Assembly (NCBI RefSeq): GCF_001562115.1
Contig: NZ_CP013926.1
Span: 4,340,001 to 4,404,000, forward strand
Direction: 5' to 3'
Source: Alteromonas stellipolaris
GTDB taxonomy: Bacteria > Pseudomonadota > Gammaproteobacteria > Enterobacterales > Alteromonadaceae
Length of the DNA stretch: 64,000 nt
Both the position numbers and the translations under genes were made by a program. Positions 24,475 to 34,114 of the stretch are shown piece after piece. The first letter of the stretch is position 1. Every line of letters begins with the position of its first letter. The notes below the pieces were generated by a model. It was not told the origin of the DNA and did not search any database. It worked only from the letters and a program-made list of their open reading frames with translations.

Positions 24475-27400
24475 ATGAGGATACTATCCTTAATCTTCTT
24501 GTGTCTTACTGTGTTCGTCTCATGGGCTGAGCCCTGTCCTCCCCTTTCCTCAACGGCGCGGGTGGCGTTAGATGAAGATCAGTTATTGATTAGTGTGTTA
24601 CGAGTTAACGGCCGCCCCCTATGGGACGGATTTGACGTTTACCCTGTTGGTGAACGATACCTCGTCCCTGCGTCTTTGTTTGCCGATGCACTCTCCCTAG
24701 ATTGGGAAATATCAATGGCTAAAGGGACTATACAATCACAAGGTAGTATTGATTTCTGCAGCTTCAATTATGCATTTAATCAAACCTTGCCCATGCTGGA
24801 TAATACACCACCTGATGCGTTTCTTTGGGCAGCCGATGAATTCGATATTTATATCGATACACGCATGATTGCGACCTTATTGCAGATTAAACAACAATTT
24901 AACTATACGTTGCTTCAGCTTAACCTCACTGGCCAGCTTCCCTTAAATTCATCTTCAAACACAAGCGCTGATAATCCGCCTCTTCATTTTAAGCCTAACG
25001 TAGTGCCTGTAAGTAAAGTTGTTGAAGATCAATATCAATTTTTCACATCGCCACTGGTGACTTACCGTTTATCACAACAAGATAGCGCCACCAGCGATAG
25101 TCGCTTTTCCGCTAATATAAATGCAGGGTTCGATTTCTTATATCATTCAGCAAACCTTCGCGTGAGTAGAGTTGATGACACGAGTATCCATTACCTGCGG
25201 TTTGGCAAAACCTTAAACGAAATCGACCAAGACACTAACAACCCCTTAAACAGTTTTGCCTATGAATTTGGCGATATACAGCTGCAAAGAGATGAACTTG
25301 TTACACGCTCTGGGCAGTCACTCGGCTTGATTGTACATAATGGGGATACGAGGCAGCGGCGCAGTTTTTCAAGCACTAGCATTGAAGAATTCGTATTACC
25401 TGGCTGGCGAGTGCAGCTCTTCAGAAATGGGCAATTTATCGATGAGCAATTTAGTAACGAGGAGAACAAGGTACTTTTCGAAGATATAGAAACCTTCTAT
25501 GGGGCAAACTTATTTGAGTTGAAATTATATGGGCCTGAAGGTCAGCAAGAGGTTAGAACTAAAACCGTCAATGTGGGTAATAATCAGCTAAGACAGGGCA
25601 AGTTCGATTTTTTATTTGGGCTTACCGATAATCAATTTCGCTTACTTGATGGTCAAGTATCTACAACGGGGATTGGAAAAGCCACTGTCGCTAGGCTCGG
25701 CTACGGTCTTACCGATAGCGCTACCTTATCTGCTAGCGTTCAACGCCTTTGGCTGGAAGATGAAATTGCCTCGTATGTCACTGCCGGTATCAATACCCAA
25801 CTTTTCGGCTCGGCGCTCAAATTTGAGGTATCAGATCAGGATACTGGCGGTTATGGTATGTTTTTAGGCTGGAACGGTCGGTTCAGCAATAACCTCAATA
25901 TGAACTTTGCTACCCGTTACTTCAACAACTTTTATAGTGATGCATACTCACAAGATGATGATATTAAGCACATTTCCTCGTTACGTTTGAACGGAAAAAC
26001 TGAATGGCTGGGCCGCTTCGGCTGGAACGCCAGTATGACCCACAGAGCCTATGAATTCGATGACCCCCAAAGTGCGCTAAGCGTAAATGTAAATGACAAC
26101 TTTCTGGGTGGGACGTTTGCTTCAGGGTTCAGCGTCTCTAACAACAGTAATGCTGCGGTCACTGGCCGATTGTATTACGCCAAAGACGTTAATGGGTGGA
26201 ACCTTTCTAGTGCGTGGAACTTTATTCCTTCAGACCGCTTTTCAACTGATAATTTCTATGTGTCGATGCGATGGCCGCAATCGCTTTCCCAACATCGCGA
26301 AACTCGCTTACGTTATAGAAACGACACTGACAATGCCTTAGAAATTAGACACCAACACAACTGGCGCTTTGAGTCCTTGAATATTGGATTGGCAGCTAGC
26401 GTCATGGAGGGGGGGGACTGGTCAGTAAACCTTTCTTTAACCGGCAATACCAATGTTAACCCTTATACACAGAGTTTGAATTTTGAACGTTCGGCGGGTG
26501 CCACTGCTGGGCGTATAGATGCTTTTGCCTTCCTTGACGATAATCGAAATTTACGCAAAGACCCTAACGAAATGCCTATCGAAGGCGTCACGTTTACTGG
26601 AAGCTCACTATGGCGTGATAAAAGTACCGACACAAATGGAATGGTCAGGCTCAATACGGGAGCCAGAACACAAAACCTCACCTTAAAACCTGATTCGCTT
26701 CCTGACCCCTATATGTTGCCAGCCTCTGGCAAAGTACAAGTACTGACCCACGCAGGCGGGGTTAATGAAACTCAATTCCCAGTACATACCTTTAATGATG
26801 TTGAAGGAACCATTTATCTAGTAGGTGATTCGTCTAGCCGCGGCGCGGGTTATGTCGACATAGCGCTTATCGACAATACTGAACAAATAGTGGTTAAAAC
26901 GCGAACAGAGAGTGATGGCTATTTCTATGTTAATGCTGTTCCTCCAGGGGAGTACCGCATTGAAATAGATGAGGACTACCTCATTCAGCAAGGCTTAACT
27001 ATTCAATCCAGCACCCTTGCTTTTACAGCCCCAGCACAAGGCGATTCCGTTTTTATAGATGATATTTTGCTTGCGCGAGAAACCTCTTCTTCCAACGGAA
27101 ACCTTGCGGCCAACGCTGCAACCATTGAGCCTTTATCAAGCCCCGACTCCGCCCACAAATATGAAATACAAATTGGTATATTCAGGCATTCTCGCTCCAT
27201 TTTTGAAGTGATGAAGCATTTACCCATCGCCCCTGAGTCAATTCAATTTCATCGCAATCATAGCGCCGCATTAACTTATGTAACAGTAGGAAGATTTGAC
27301 CTATTTAGTGAAGCAAAAATGATATTACAAAAACTCAATCAACACCCCGCCTTTAGTCACGCATTCATAAGTCCATCAGCGCGATATACAGGCGCGCATT

Positions 27401-27705
27401 GGCGTTTAGAATCAATACTAGAGGATATACAAGAACTCATCAGGCACTCACTTCATCAAGTAGAATCAAGTTCCGCCGAACGCCTTTGTCAGCTTGCCGC
27501 CTATCAAGCACTTAGCTCAATTAATCCAACCATTTTTATTAAGCATCCTGAACTAATGCTTTTGCCTAATAACAACGAGTCTCCTTCGTTCTACCGCCTT
27601 ATTGCTCCCGCTGCTACTTCAGTTTGTGATGATGATTATTACGATGCTAAATACCGTAGCGGCCCGTTTTCTGTCACCCGTGAAAGCTTACTAACAAAAC
27701 AATAG
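24475..27705 (+). CDS. Outer-membrane fimbrial usher with C-terminal SPOR-like domain
   Basis: Pilus assembly channel, longer than usual at 1076 residues. Signal peptide to about residue 19 (SWAEP), an N-terminal periplasmic domain to about residue 190, a beta-barrel in the middle with the plug inside it, and a domain near 680-760 (GRIDAFAFLDDNRNLRKDP) that looks like a Cna-B/carboxypeptidase-regulatory fold. A further such domain lies at about 785-865. From Lys895 (KYEIQIGIFRHSRS, then TYVTVGRFDLFSEAKMILQKL) the sequence matches a SPOR peptidoglycan-binding pattern. That is not a standard usher part. The start is 17 bases past the chaperone stop without a clear ribosome binding site. Confidence 0.8.
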   Translation: MRILSLIFLCLTVFVSWAEPCPPLSSTARVALDEDQLLISVLRVNGRPLWDGFDVYPVGERYLVPASLFADALSLDWEISMAKGTIQSQGSIDFCSFNYAFNQTLPMLDNTPPDAFLWAADEFDIYIDTRMIATLLQIKQQFNYTLLQLNLTGQLPLNSSSNTSADNPPLHFKPNVVPVSKVVEDQYQFFTSPLVTYRLSQQDSATSDSRFSANINAGFDFLYHSANLRVSRVDDTSIHYLRFGKTLNEIDQDTNNPLNSFAYEFGDIQLQRDELVTRSGQSLGLIVHNGDTRQRRSFSSTSIEEFVLPGWRVQLFRNGQFIDEQFSNEENKVLFEDIETFYGANLFELKLYGPEGQQEVRTKTVNVGNNQLRQGKFDFLFGLTDNQFRLLDGQVSTTGIGKATVARLGYGLTDSATLSASVQRLWLEDEIASYVTAGINTQLFGSALKFEVSDQDTGGYGMFLGWNGRFSNNLNMNFATRYFNNFYSDAYSQDDDIKHISSLRLNGKTEWLGRFGWNASMTHRAYEFDDPQSALSVNVNDNFLGGTFASGFSVSNNSNAAVTGRLYYAKDVNGWNLSSAWNFIPSDRFSTDNFYVSMRWPQSLSQHRETRLRYRNDTDNALEIRHQHNWRFESLNIGLAASVMEGGDWSVNLSLTGNTNVNPYTQSLNFERSAGATAGRIDAFAFLDDNRNLRKDPNEMPIEGVTFTGSSLWRDKSTDTNGMVRLNTGARTQNLTLKPDSLPDPYMLPASGKVQVLTHAGGVNETQFPVHTFNDVEGTIYLVGDSSSRGAGYVDIALIDNTEQIVVKTRTESDGYFYVNAVPPGEYRIEIDEDYLIQQGLTIQSSTLAFTAPAQGDSVFIDDILLARETSSSNGNLAANAATIEPLSSPDSAHKYEIQIGIFRHSRSIFEVMKHLPIAPESIQFHRNHSAALTYVTVGRFDLFSEAKMILQKLNQHPAFSHAFISPSARYTGAHWRLESILEDIQELIRHSLHQVESSSAERLCQLAAYQALSSINPTIFIKHPELMLLPNNNESPSFYRLIAPAATSVCDDDYYDAKYRSGPFSVTRESLLTKQ

Positions 27706-28096
27706 AGGTTATTATTAAAGCAGCTGCCTTGCACGCATTCCACCTTCTATTAGAAAGACGAAAACGCATTTCAACACCTAATGCTTCTTAAAGTATCAAA
27801 GGCGCGTTAAGCACTGGCATGGACTACCTTCGCATTATGGTTTCATGGCGCAATATAGGTAATAAATTTCTGCCATTAACCTTCCGACTAATCAATTAAC
27901 ATTTTATTTTTATTCGCCAGAATACAAGGTTAATTTTTTGTACTAATTACAGCAATTTTGCTTTTATAAAAATAAAAACTATATTTTACAGTTAGTTGAA
28001 ATAACACGTTGCATAGCCACACCCGCACCAAGTAAATCAAATGTTAAAAATATCAAAGAGTGTTGTTGATCTTTCAATTAACGTGCATTAATCTTA
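27706..28096. other. Intergenic region between usher and GH16 gene
   Basis: About 390 bases, AT-rich from 27890 on, with no ORF of note. No strong terminator for the usher is apparent. It leads into the operator pair before the GH16 gene. Confidence 0.5.
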
Positions 28097-28147
28097 TGTA
28101 AGCGCTTTCAAATAGAAAAATAACAAGCTCAAATGGAAGCGCTTACA
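28097..28147 (+). promoter_or_regulatory. LacI-family operator pair upstream of the GH16 gene
   Basis: TGTAAGCGCTTTCA (28097-28110) and TGGAAGCGCTTACA (28134-28147) are two imperfect palindromes whose centres lie 37 bases apart. They match the site at 6625. They sit about 70-120 bases before the start codon and could bind a looped or paired dimer. Confidence 0.8.
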
Positions 28148-28215
28148 AAACATAACTCGACGTGGCCAACGCGGCGTTTTAGATAACCATTTACTTAGCA
28201 TTAGGGCTGAAGATA

Positions 28216-30888
28216 ATGACTAAAAATGTAACTCAACTTTCTCGGATTGCTGCCGCGTTAACGGTCACAACTTTGGTTGGCTGTGGCGGTGGAGCAACCA
28301 CTTCTACAGATATAGACGCCGTTGACACTAGCGCCCCTACCACAGGATGGGAACTAGTATGGAGCGACGAATTCGAAGACGCGACCATTAACGATAATAA
28401 CTGGACTCACGAGGTTAACTGCGATGGCGGTGGCAACAACGAGGCTCAGTGCTATACCGATAGCGACGAAAACGCATTCATTAGTGATGGTGCATTAAGC
28501 ATTGTTGCATTGCCCGCTGAAGAGGGTGCACAAAAGCCTTATACCTCAGCCCGCTTAATTACTCGTTACAAAGCAGACTTTAAATATGGCCGCATTGAAA
28601 TGCGCGCTAAAATGCCTTCGGGTCAAGGCAGTTGGCCAGCATTTTGGATGATGCCTACCGACGAAGTGTATGGTGGCTGGCCCCGTTCTGGTGAAATTGA
28701 TATTTTTGAAGCGGTTAACCTTAAAGCTGCCGATGCAGATGGCAATCCTGAAGCGCATATCTACGGCACCTTGCATTATGGTCAGGAATGGCCAAACAAC
28801 GATAGCTCAGGCCAAGCCTATTCGCTGCCTGATGGCGCTAACCCCGCAGATGACTTTCATACCTACGCGATAGAATGGCAAGAAGGTGAAATTCGTTGGT
28901 ATATGGACGATTACTTGTATGCCACTCAGCGTCGCTCTGAAGTACGTTATAACAGTAATGGCGAAGCTACAGGCTTGTCACATCGTGGTTGGTACACCGA
29001 GTACTTCGAACAAGGTACTGGTGAGCTAGTTACCCACTGGGATAACGCACCATACGATCAAGAGTTCTACCTCATTCTAAACCTAGCAGTAGGTGGAAAC
29101 TGGCCTGAAGCGGTAAACGAAACGGGCATTGATGCCAGTGCATTTGAAAATGGCCAAAGCTTTGATATCGACTATGTTCGGGTTTACGAATGTGCCTCAA
29201 ACCCAGATACAGGCGCAGGATGTGAAACCGTTCGCCCGGGCTACGACTCGCTAGACGATGCATTGGTAGAAGGAGCTGCCCCTATTCCTTCGCCGCCTTC
29301 AACAGGCATTGCAGAAAATCTTACTATTTTTGACGGCACCACTAACCCTAATTGGCCGGCATGGGATTGCTGCGGTGGTTCAACTCCTGCACTAGTGGAA
29401 GATAGTGCTGAAGGTCAGGTATATGAATTCAGCTTTGGTGCAGAACCTACTGTGATGGGCTTTATTAGCCGCGAGCTATTTATTACCGACCCCGCAGGTC
29501 AAGCATCCCCTTTCGATGCCTCACCTATGGAAGAAAACGGTAGCGTAAAATTCGACCTGAAGATGATGTCAGCGCCTAACGATACAGCCGCGAATTGGTC
29601 GTTTAAAATAGAAAGTAGCGAAGGCACTACTGCAGCTACATTGCCGCTAGCGGATGGCTATGTAGGTCCTAATGACACGGCTGGCGATACCCCTGAGCAA
29701 GGTGTATGGGAGTCATATGAGTTTCCATTAAGTGCACTAGCAGATGCGGGACTAGATACCAGCGCTATTGACGTAATTATGGTATTCCCCGATTGGGGTG
29801 CAGGCGATGGCGCCGTTTATCGTTTAGCAAATGTTGAAATTTCGCAAGAGTCTGCCTATCCAGAATTGGTGATATTCGAAGATGAAATGAACCCTGATTG
29901 GCCAATGTGGGATTGCTGTGGCGGTTCAACTCCTACCGAAGAAATCGACAATGAAGAACATGGTTTAACCGCCGAGTTCCGTATTGGCGCAGAACCTACT
30001 GTTATGGGCTTTATTACCCGTTCAGCTTCAGGCGGTGGCGACACGCCATTTGACGCATCTGCTTTAGCAGATGGCGGATTGCTACAATTCGATATGCGCG
30101 TTGTTAGCATGCCGAACAATGCAAGTGCCGATTGGTTATTTAAGATTGAGTCTAGCGACGGTGCCACTGCGGTTGAGTTACCTATCTCTGACAGCGTTGA
30201 AGGACAAGTGCCCGCTGCCGGTGAATGGCAAACTTACACCTTCCCTATTGCTGATTTACAAGCTGCTGGCCTAGACCTAAGCGCCATTGATGTAATTATG
30301 GTGTTCCCTGCGTGGGGCACAGGTGAAGGTGCAGTTTATCGCCTAGATAACGTGAAATTTTACCACCCAGATGGCGACACACCTGCGGCAACCGAGCTAA
30401 CTCTGTTTGCCGATACAGCGGCTGATCAATGGTCTATTTGGGATTGCTGTGGCGGCTCTACGCCCACCGAAGAAGTCGATGATGCCGACCACGGCACAGT
30501 GGCTGAATTCCGTATTGGCGCAACACCTACTGTCATGGGCTTCCTTGCCGACGACGATGTTTACTTTGATGCCTCTTCGTTACTTTCAACAGGCGTAGTG
30601 CGCTTTGAAATGAAAGTAAGCTCGGCGCCTAACGATGCTTCCGCCCCTTGGTTATTTAAAATTGAGTCTGGCGATACATCAAGTGCTGTGGAGCTTCCAA
30701 TTTCAGATAGCCTTGAAGGTACTGATCCAGTCACTGGCGAATGGCAAACCTATACCTTCCCACTTCAAACATTGTATGACGCTGGCTTAGACATCAGCGC
30801 TATCGATGTTGTGATGGTATTCCCAGCATGGGGTGTTGGTGAAGGTGCGGTATATCGTATAGATAATGCTGAAATTGCAGCGCAATAG
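28216..30888 (+). CDS. GH16 endo-beta-1,3-glucanase (laminarinase-type) lipoprotein with three C-terminal repeats
   Basis: Secreted endoglucanase for laminarin-type glucan. Lipobox LVGC near residue 23. The GH16 domain covers about residues 40-340; GEIDIFEAVN holds the nucleophile Glu160, Asp162 and acid/base Glu165. Then come three repeats of about 165-175 residues (approx. 368-545, 548-717 and 725-890). Each opens with a WPxWDCCGGSTP-type motif and contains a TVMGF motif and a final AIDVIMVFPxWGxGxGAVYR strand. They are probably carbohydrate-binding modules. First gene of an operon with the TonB receptor downstream. Confidence 0.9.
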   Translation: MTKNVTQLSRIAAALTVTTLVGCGGGATTSTDIDAVDTSAPTTGWELVWSDEFEDATINDNNWTHEVNCDGGGNNEAQCYTDSDENAFISDGALSIVALPAEEGAQKPYTSARLITRYKADFKYGRIEMRAKMPSGQGSWPAFWMMPTDEVYGGWPRSGEIDIFEAVNLKAADADGNPEAHIYGTLHYGQEWPNNDSSGQAYSLPDGANPADDFHTYAIEWQEGEIRWYMDDYLYATQRRSEVRYNSNGEATGLSHRGWYTEYFEQGTGELVTHWDNAPYDQEFYLILNLAVGGNWPEAVNETGIDASAFENGQSFDIDYVRVYECASNPDTGAGCETVRPGYDSLDDALVEGAAPIPSPPSTGIAENLTIFDGTTNPNWPAWDCCGGSTPALVEDSAEGQVYEFSFGAEPTVMGFISRELFITDPAGQASPFDASPMEENGSVKFDLKMMSAPNDTAANWSFKIESSEGTTAATLPLADGYVGPNDTAGDTPEQGVWESYEFPLSALADAGLDTSAIDVIMVFPDWGAGDGAVYRLANVEISQESAYPELVIFEDEMNPDWPMWDCCGGSTPTEEIDNEEHGLTAEFRIGAEPTVMGFITRSASGGGDTPFDASALADGGLLQFDMRVVSMPNNASADWLFKIESSDGATAVELPISDSVEGQVPAAGEWQTYTFPIADLQAAGLDLSAIDVIMVFPAWGTGEGAVYRLDNVKFYHPDGDTPAATELTLFADTAADQWSIWDCCGGSTPTEEVDDADHGTVAEFRIGATPTVMGFLADDDVYFDASSLLSTGVVRFEMKVSSAPNDASAPWLFKIESGDTSSAVELPISDSLEGTDPVTGEWQTYTFPLQTLYDAGLDISAIDVVMVFPAWGVGEGAVYRIDNAEIAAQ

Positions 30889-30896
30889 CAAAGCTT

Positions 30897-30922
30897 CTGC
30901 CGCTTGCACACTCAAGCGGCAG
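30897..30922 (+). other. Intercistronic hairpin between GH16 and TonB receptor
   Basis: CTGCCGCTTG and CAAGCGGCAG form a perfect 10-base-pair stem with a CACACT loop, 8 bases after the GH16 stop. There is no T-run, so it more likely protects the upstream mRNA or tunes the ratio of the two products than stops transcription. Confidence 0.6.
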
Positions 30923-30954
30923 CAATAAATTGATAAAGATTTAGTAGGTCAATT

Positions 30955-33936
30955 ATGAAAAATACAACATTTAAAAAGACCCAGCTCGCCACATCAATGG
31001 CTTTGTTGTTGGGTTCAACTTTGGCATTTTCCACTTCTGCACAAGAAGTAGAAAGACCAGAAACTCAAACGTCAGAAACGGCTGCCGCAGACAACAGTGT
31101 ACCGAGTGAAGTTGAAGTTATTCAAGTTAGCGGTATTCGTGGCAGTATGATTCGTTCAATGGACTTAAAGCGCAGTTCAAGCGGTGTTGTTGATGCTATA
31201 TCGGCAGAGGAGCTAGGGAAATTTCCTGACACCAACTTAGCAGAGTCGTTACAGCGTATTACCGGTGTGACTATCAGCCGTTCTAACGGTGAAGGTAGCC
31301 AAATTACCGTACGTGGTTTTGGCCCAGAATTTAACTTGGTGACACTTAACGGTCGTCAAATGCCAGGTACAGGTTTCACCCGCTCATTTAACTTAGAGAA
31401 CTTGTCTTCTGAAGGGGTTAGTACCCTCGAGCTACACAAAACAGCCCGTGCTGAAAACCCAAGTGGTGGGTTAGGTGCGACGGTAAATATCATTACCATG
31501 AAGCCGCTTTCTCGTCCTGGTCAACAAGCCTCGTTTTCAGCGAAGGGCATTTACGATACCTCTAATGTTGAAGGCGATGATGTAACACCAGAAATTGCTG
31601 GTGTTTACAGCAATACCTTCGTTGACGATATGTTTGGTTTTGGGGTGTCTTTCTCTCATCAAGAACGCGATTTCCAGCAACAAGCCGCCAGCGTACAAGG
31701 TTGGGTTTTGCAAGAAAACGCAGACCTACCAGATTTAGATGCTGCTAACGTTGTAGATAACCGAACCAATATCACTGATGCTGCATTCTTTGCAAAAGAC
31801 ATGAATTACAGTATTAACGATGTACAGCGCGAACGCTCAAATGGTCAAGTTACTTTTCAATTCCGCCCTGTCGATAATTTCACTGCAACCGTTGATTACA
31901 CCGCTACCCGTGCCACTACTGGTACAAATACGGTTGGCTGGGGTATTTGGAATAACTTTGGCTCTAACATAAATGCCTATGAGTTAGATGCTAATGGTAC
32001 CGCGATTTATGCTGATATTAGCGGCGACGATGCATCCTTTACTGCAAGCAGAAATACAACACGGGTTGATGCTCGCTCTTTGGGTATAAATTTAGATTGG
32101 GAATTAAATGACGACTGGTTTTTCACCCTTGATTACCACGACTCGTACAACGAAACAGACAATGGTTATGATGAAGGGCTAGGTAGTGCAGGCCAAGTTA
32201 TTTTGGGTTCTGATCAGCTTATTTCTAAGGTATATGATTACCGTGAGGGCGAAATTCCACAGGTTTACGTTAACTGGAATAACGGCACCAACGAAATTAA
32301 CCCAGGTGAAATTGATTCTAACTTCAGCCAGTTCATCTATTCTCCAGGCCGCTCTGACATTGAGCAGCTTCAATTAGATGGAACATGGTTCAACTCAGCC
32401 TTTGATATTCCATTGGTAAAAATTGATTTCGGTATTGCACGTACCGAGCAAACCCTAACAGGGTTTACGGCATGGAGTGGCTTGCGTGGCGGACCGGGCT
32501 TTAACCCTTCTTTCACCGAAATTTTTCCAGACGACATGTTTGTTAGAAACGATACTAGTGGCTTCCTAGATGCTTTCTCTGGTGGCGGCGCTAGCATGAA
32601 CCCTGGCTATTATTACACCTTCGACCTTGATGAAGCTATTGCTCGTCAGCTCGCTTACCTTACCGCTGACGTGGTAGGTGAAAGCAATACTTACTCGATT
32701 GACCCTTATTTTAGTGGCGACCCGTCAGTGAGTAATGTTGAAGAGACTACCGACTCTATTTATGTACAATCAGAGTGGGAATTCGAAGTTAGCGATTATT
32801 ATGTTCAAGTGAACGCTGGCCTGCGCTATGAAGAAACGGAAGTACCTAGTGCTGCCGAAGTTCGCGTGCCAACACAGGTCAATTGGGTAGCGGCATCTGA
32901 GTGGATAACCCAATTTGAGGCTGACTTACAGCTTCAAGACTTCACGGGTGAGTACGATGTACTGTTACCGATGTTAGATATTAAAGTAGACGTGACCGAC
33001 GACGTAGTCGCCCGTTTCTCTTGGGGTAAATCGATTACCCGTGCACCTATCGGTCTACTACAAGGCGGCCGTTCGTTCAGTGGAAGTCCTAAAATAGGTT
33101 CTCGTACGGCAACAGAAGGCAATACAAGCTTGAAGCCTTACGAATCAACTAACTTAGACCTTTCGTTTGAATGGTATTACGACGAAGCGAGTTACGCGTC
33201 TCTTGGTTTATTCAGAAAGTCAGTTAAGAACTATATTTCGTACTCAGCGTCGGAAGAAACCTTTGAAGGCTTGAATGATATTTACCAAGGCCCTCGTTGG
33301 AACGAAGCTGTATCGGCACTTGAAGCGGCAGGCGTGCAAGCCACTGACAGTGCTATCTATGGATACTTTGTAGATAACGGCTATGCTGATGCTGATGGGG
33401 TAGTTACTCCTAACGCCGATGACCCTTTAATTACTTGGCGTGTAACCAAACCTCGTAACCTAAGCGATACGCGCACAGTTGAAGGTATTGAGTTGGCAGT
33501 TCAACATACCTTCGGTGATACTGGCTTTGGTGTAGGTGCCAACGCGACGTTTGTAGATGGCGATGTGAAGTATGACCCTTACGATTTAAGCTCTGAGCAA
33601 AACCCGCTTGTGGGTATTAGTGATTCGGCTAACTTCCAAGTCTTTTATGAAAAAGAAGGCTTATCTGTGAAGGTGACTTATGCATGGCGTTCTGACTACG
33701 TAGTGGGAATTGGTCAAGCGCAAGGGTCTGCAGATAACCCAGCCACCCAGTTCGATACTTATGGGCAGGTTGATGCCAGCGTGAACTACGATGTGAACGA
33801 AAACCTCACCGTGTTCCTTGAAGGCGTGAACATTAACGATGAAACTGAACAAGGTTACGGACGTTTTGAAGAACAGTTCTTATTTGCTCGTCAATATGGT
33901 CCTCGCTACACCTTTGGTGCGCGCTACACCTTCTAA
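30955..33936 (+). CDS. TonB-dependent receptor, polysaccharide type, probable laminarin oligosaccharide uptake
   Basis: Outer-membrane receptor of 993 residues in the Xanthomonas/Caulobacter-type TonB receptor group. Signal peptide ends near TSAQEV. The plug has IQVSGIRGSMIRSMDLK, the group hallmark AISAEELGKFPDTNLAESLQ, and ITVRGFGPEFNLVTLNGRQM. The barrel ends in YTFGARYTF with a terminal aromatic residue. Co-transcribed with the GH16 enzyme, so it should bind and import the oligosaccharides that enzyme makes. Confidence 0.9.
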   Translation: MKNTTFKKTQLATSMALLLGSTLAFSTSAQEVERPETQTSETAAADNSVPSEVEVIQVSGIRGSMIRSMDLKRSSSGVVDAISAEELGKFPDTNLAESLQRITGVTISRSNGEGSQITVRGFGPEFNLVTLNGRQMPGTGFTRSFNLENLSSEGVSTLELHKTARAENPSGGLGATVNIITMKPLSRPGQQASFSAKGIYDTSNVEGDDVTPEIAGVYSNTFVDDMFGFGVSFSHQERDFQQQAASVQGWVLQENADLPDLDAANVVDNRTNITDAAFFAKDMNYSINDVQRERSNGQVTFQFRPVDNFTATVDYTATRATTGTNTVGWGIWNNFGSNINAYELDANGTAIYADISGDDASFTASRNTTRVDARSLGINLDWELNDDWFFTLDYHDSYNETDNGYDEGLGSAGQVILGSDQLISKVYDYREGEIPQVYVNWNNGTNEINPGEIDSNFSQFIYSPGRSDIEQLQLDGTWFNSAFDIPLVKIDFGIARTEQTLTGFTAWSGLRGGPGFNPSFTEIFPDDMFVRNDTSGFLDAFSGGGASMNPGYYYTFDLDEAIARQLAYLTADVVGESNTYSIDPYFSGDPSVSNVEETTDSIYVQSEWEFEVSDYYVQVNAGLRYEETEVPSAAEVRVPTQVNWVAASEWITQFEADLQLQDFTGEYDVLLPMLDIKVDVTDDVVARFSWGKSITRAPIGLLQGGRSFSGSPKIGSRTATEGNTSLKPYESTNLDLSFEWYYDEASYASLGLFRKSVKNYISYSASEETFEGLNDIYQGPRWNEAVSALEAAGVQATDSAIYGYFVDNGYADADGVVTPNADDPLITWRVTKPRNLSDTRTVEGIELAVQHTFGDTGFGVGANATFVDGDVKYDPYDLSSEQNPLVGISDSANFQVFYEKEGLSVKVTYAWRSDYVVGIGQAQGSADNPATQFDTYGQVDASVNYDVNENLTVFLEGVNINDETEQGYGRFEEQFLFARQYGPRYTFGARYTF

Positions 33937-34021
33937 TGTTGTAGGCCCTAAAACAGTAGTTAAGAGCCGACGTTAAAAGCTGTACTTAGAAGCTAAAATT
34001 AAAACACTAGCTAGAAAAAAT

Positions 34022-34058
34022 AAAAGCGGCGTAGAATTAACCTCTACGCCGCTTTTTT
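34022..34058. terminator. Rho-independent terminator after the GH16/TonB operon
   Basis: AAAAGCGGCGTAGA and TCTACGCCGCTTTT form a 14-base-pair stem around ATTAACC, with T-rich sequence to the right and A-rich to the left. It can also end the convergent hydrolase transcript. Confidence 0.9.
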
Positions 34059-34114
34059 GTAACTGCTTTTTCACGCTAGCGACTTCAGAGCCGACGTATA
34101 AAACCTCTAAAGTG

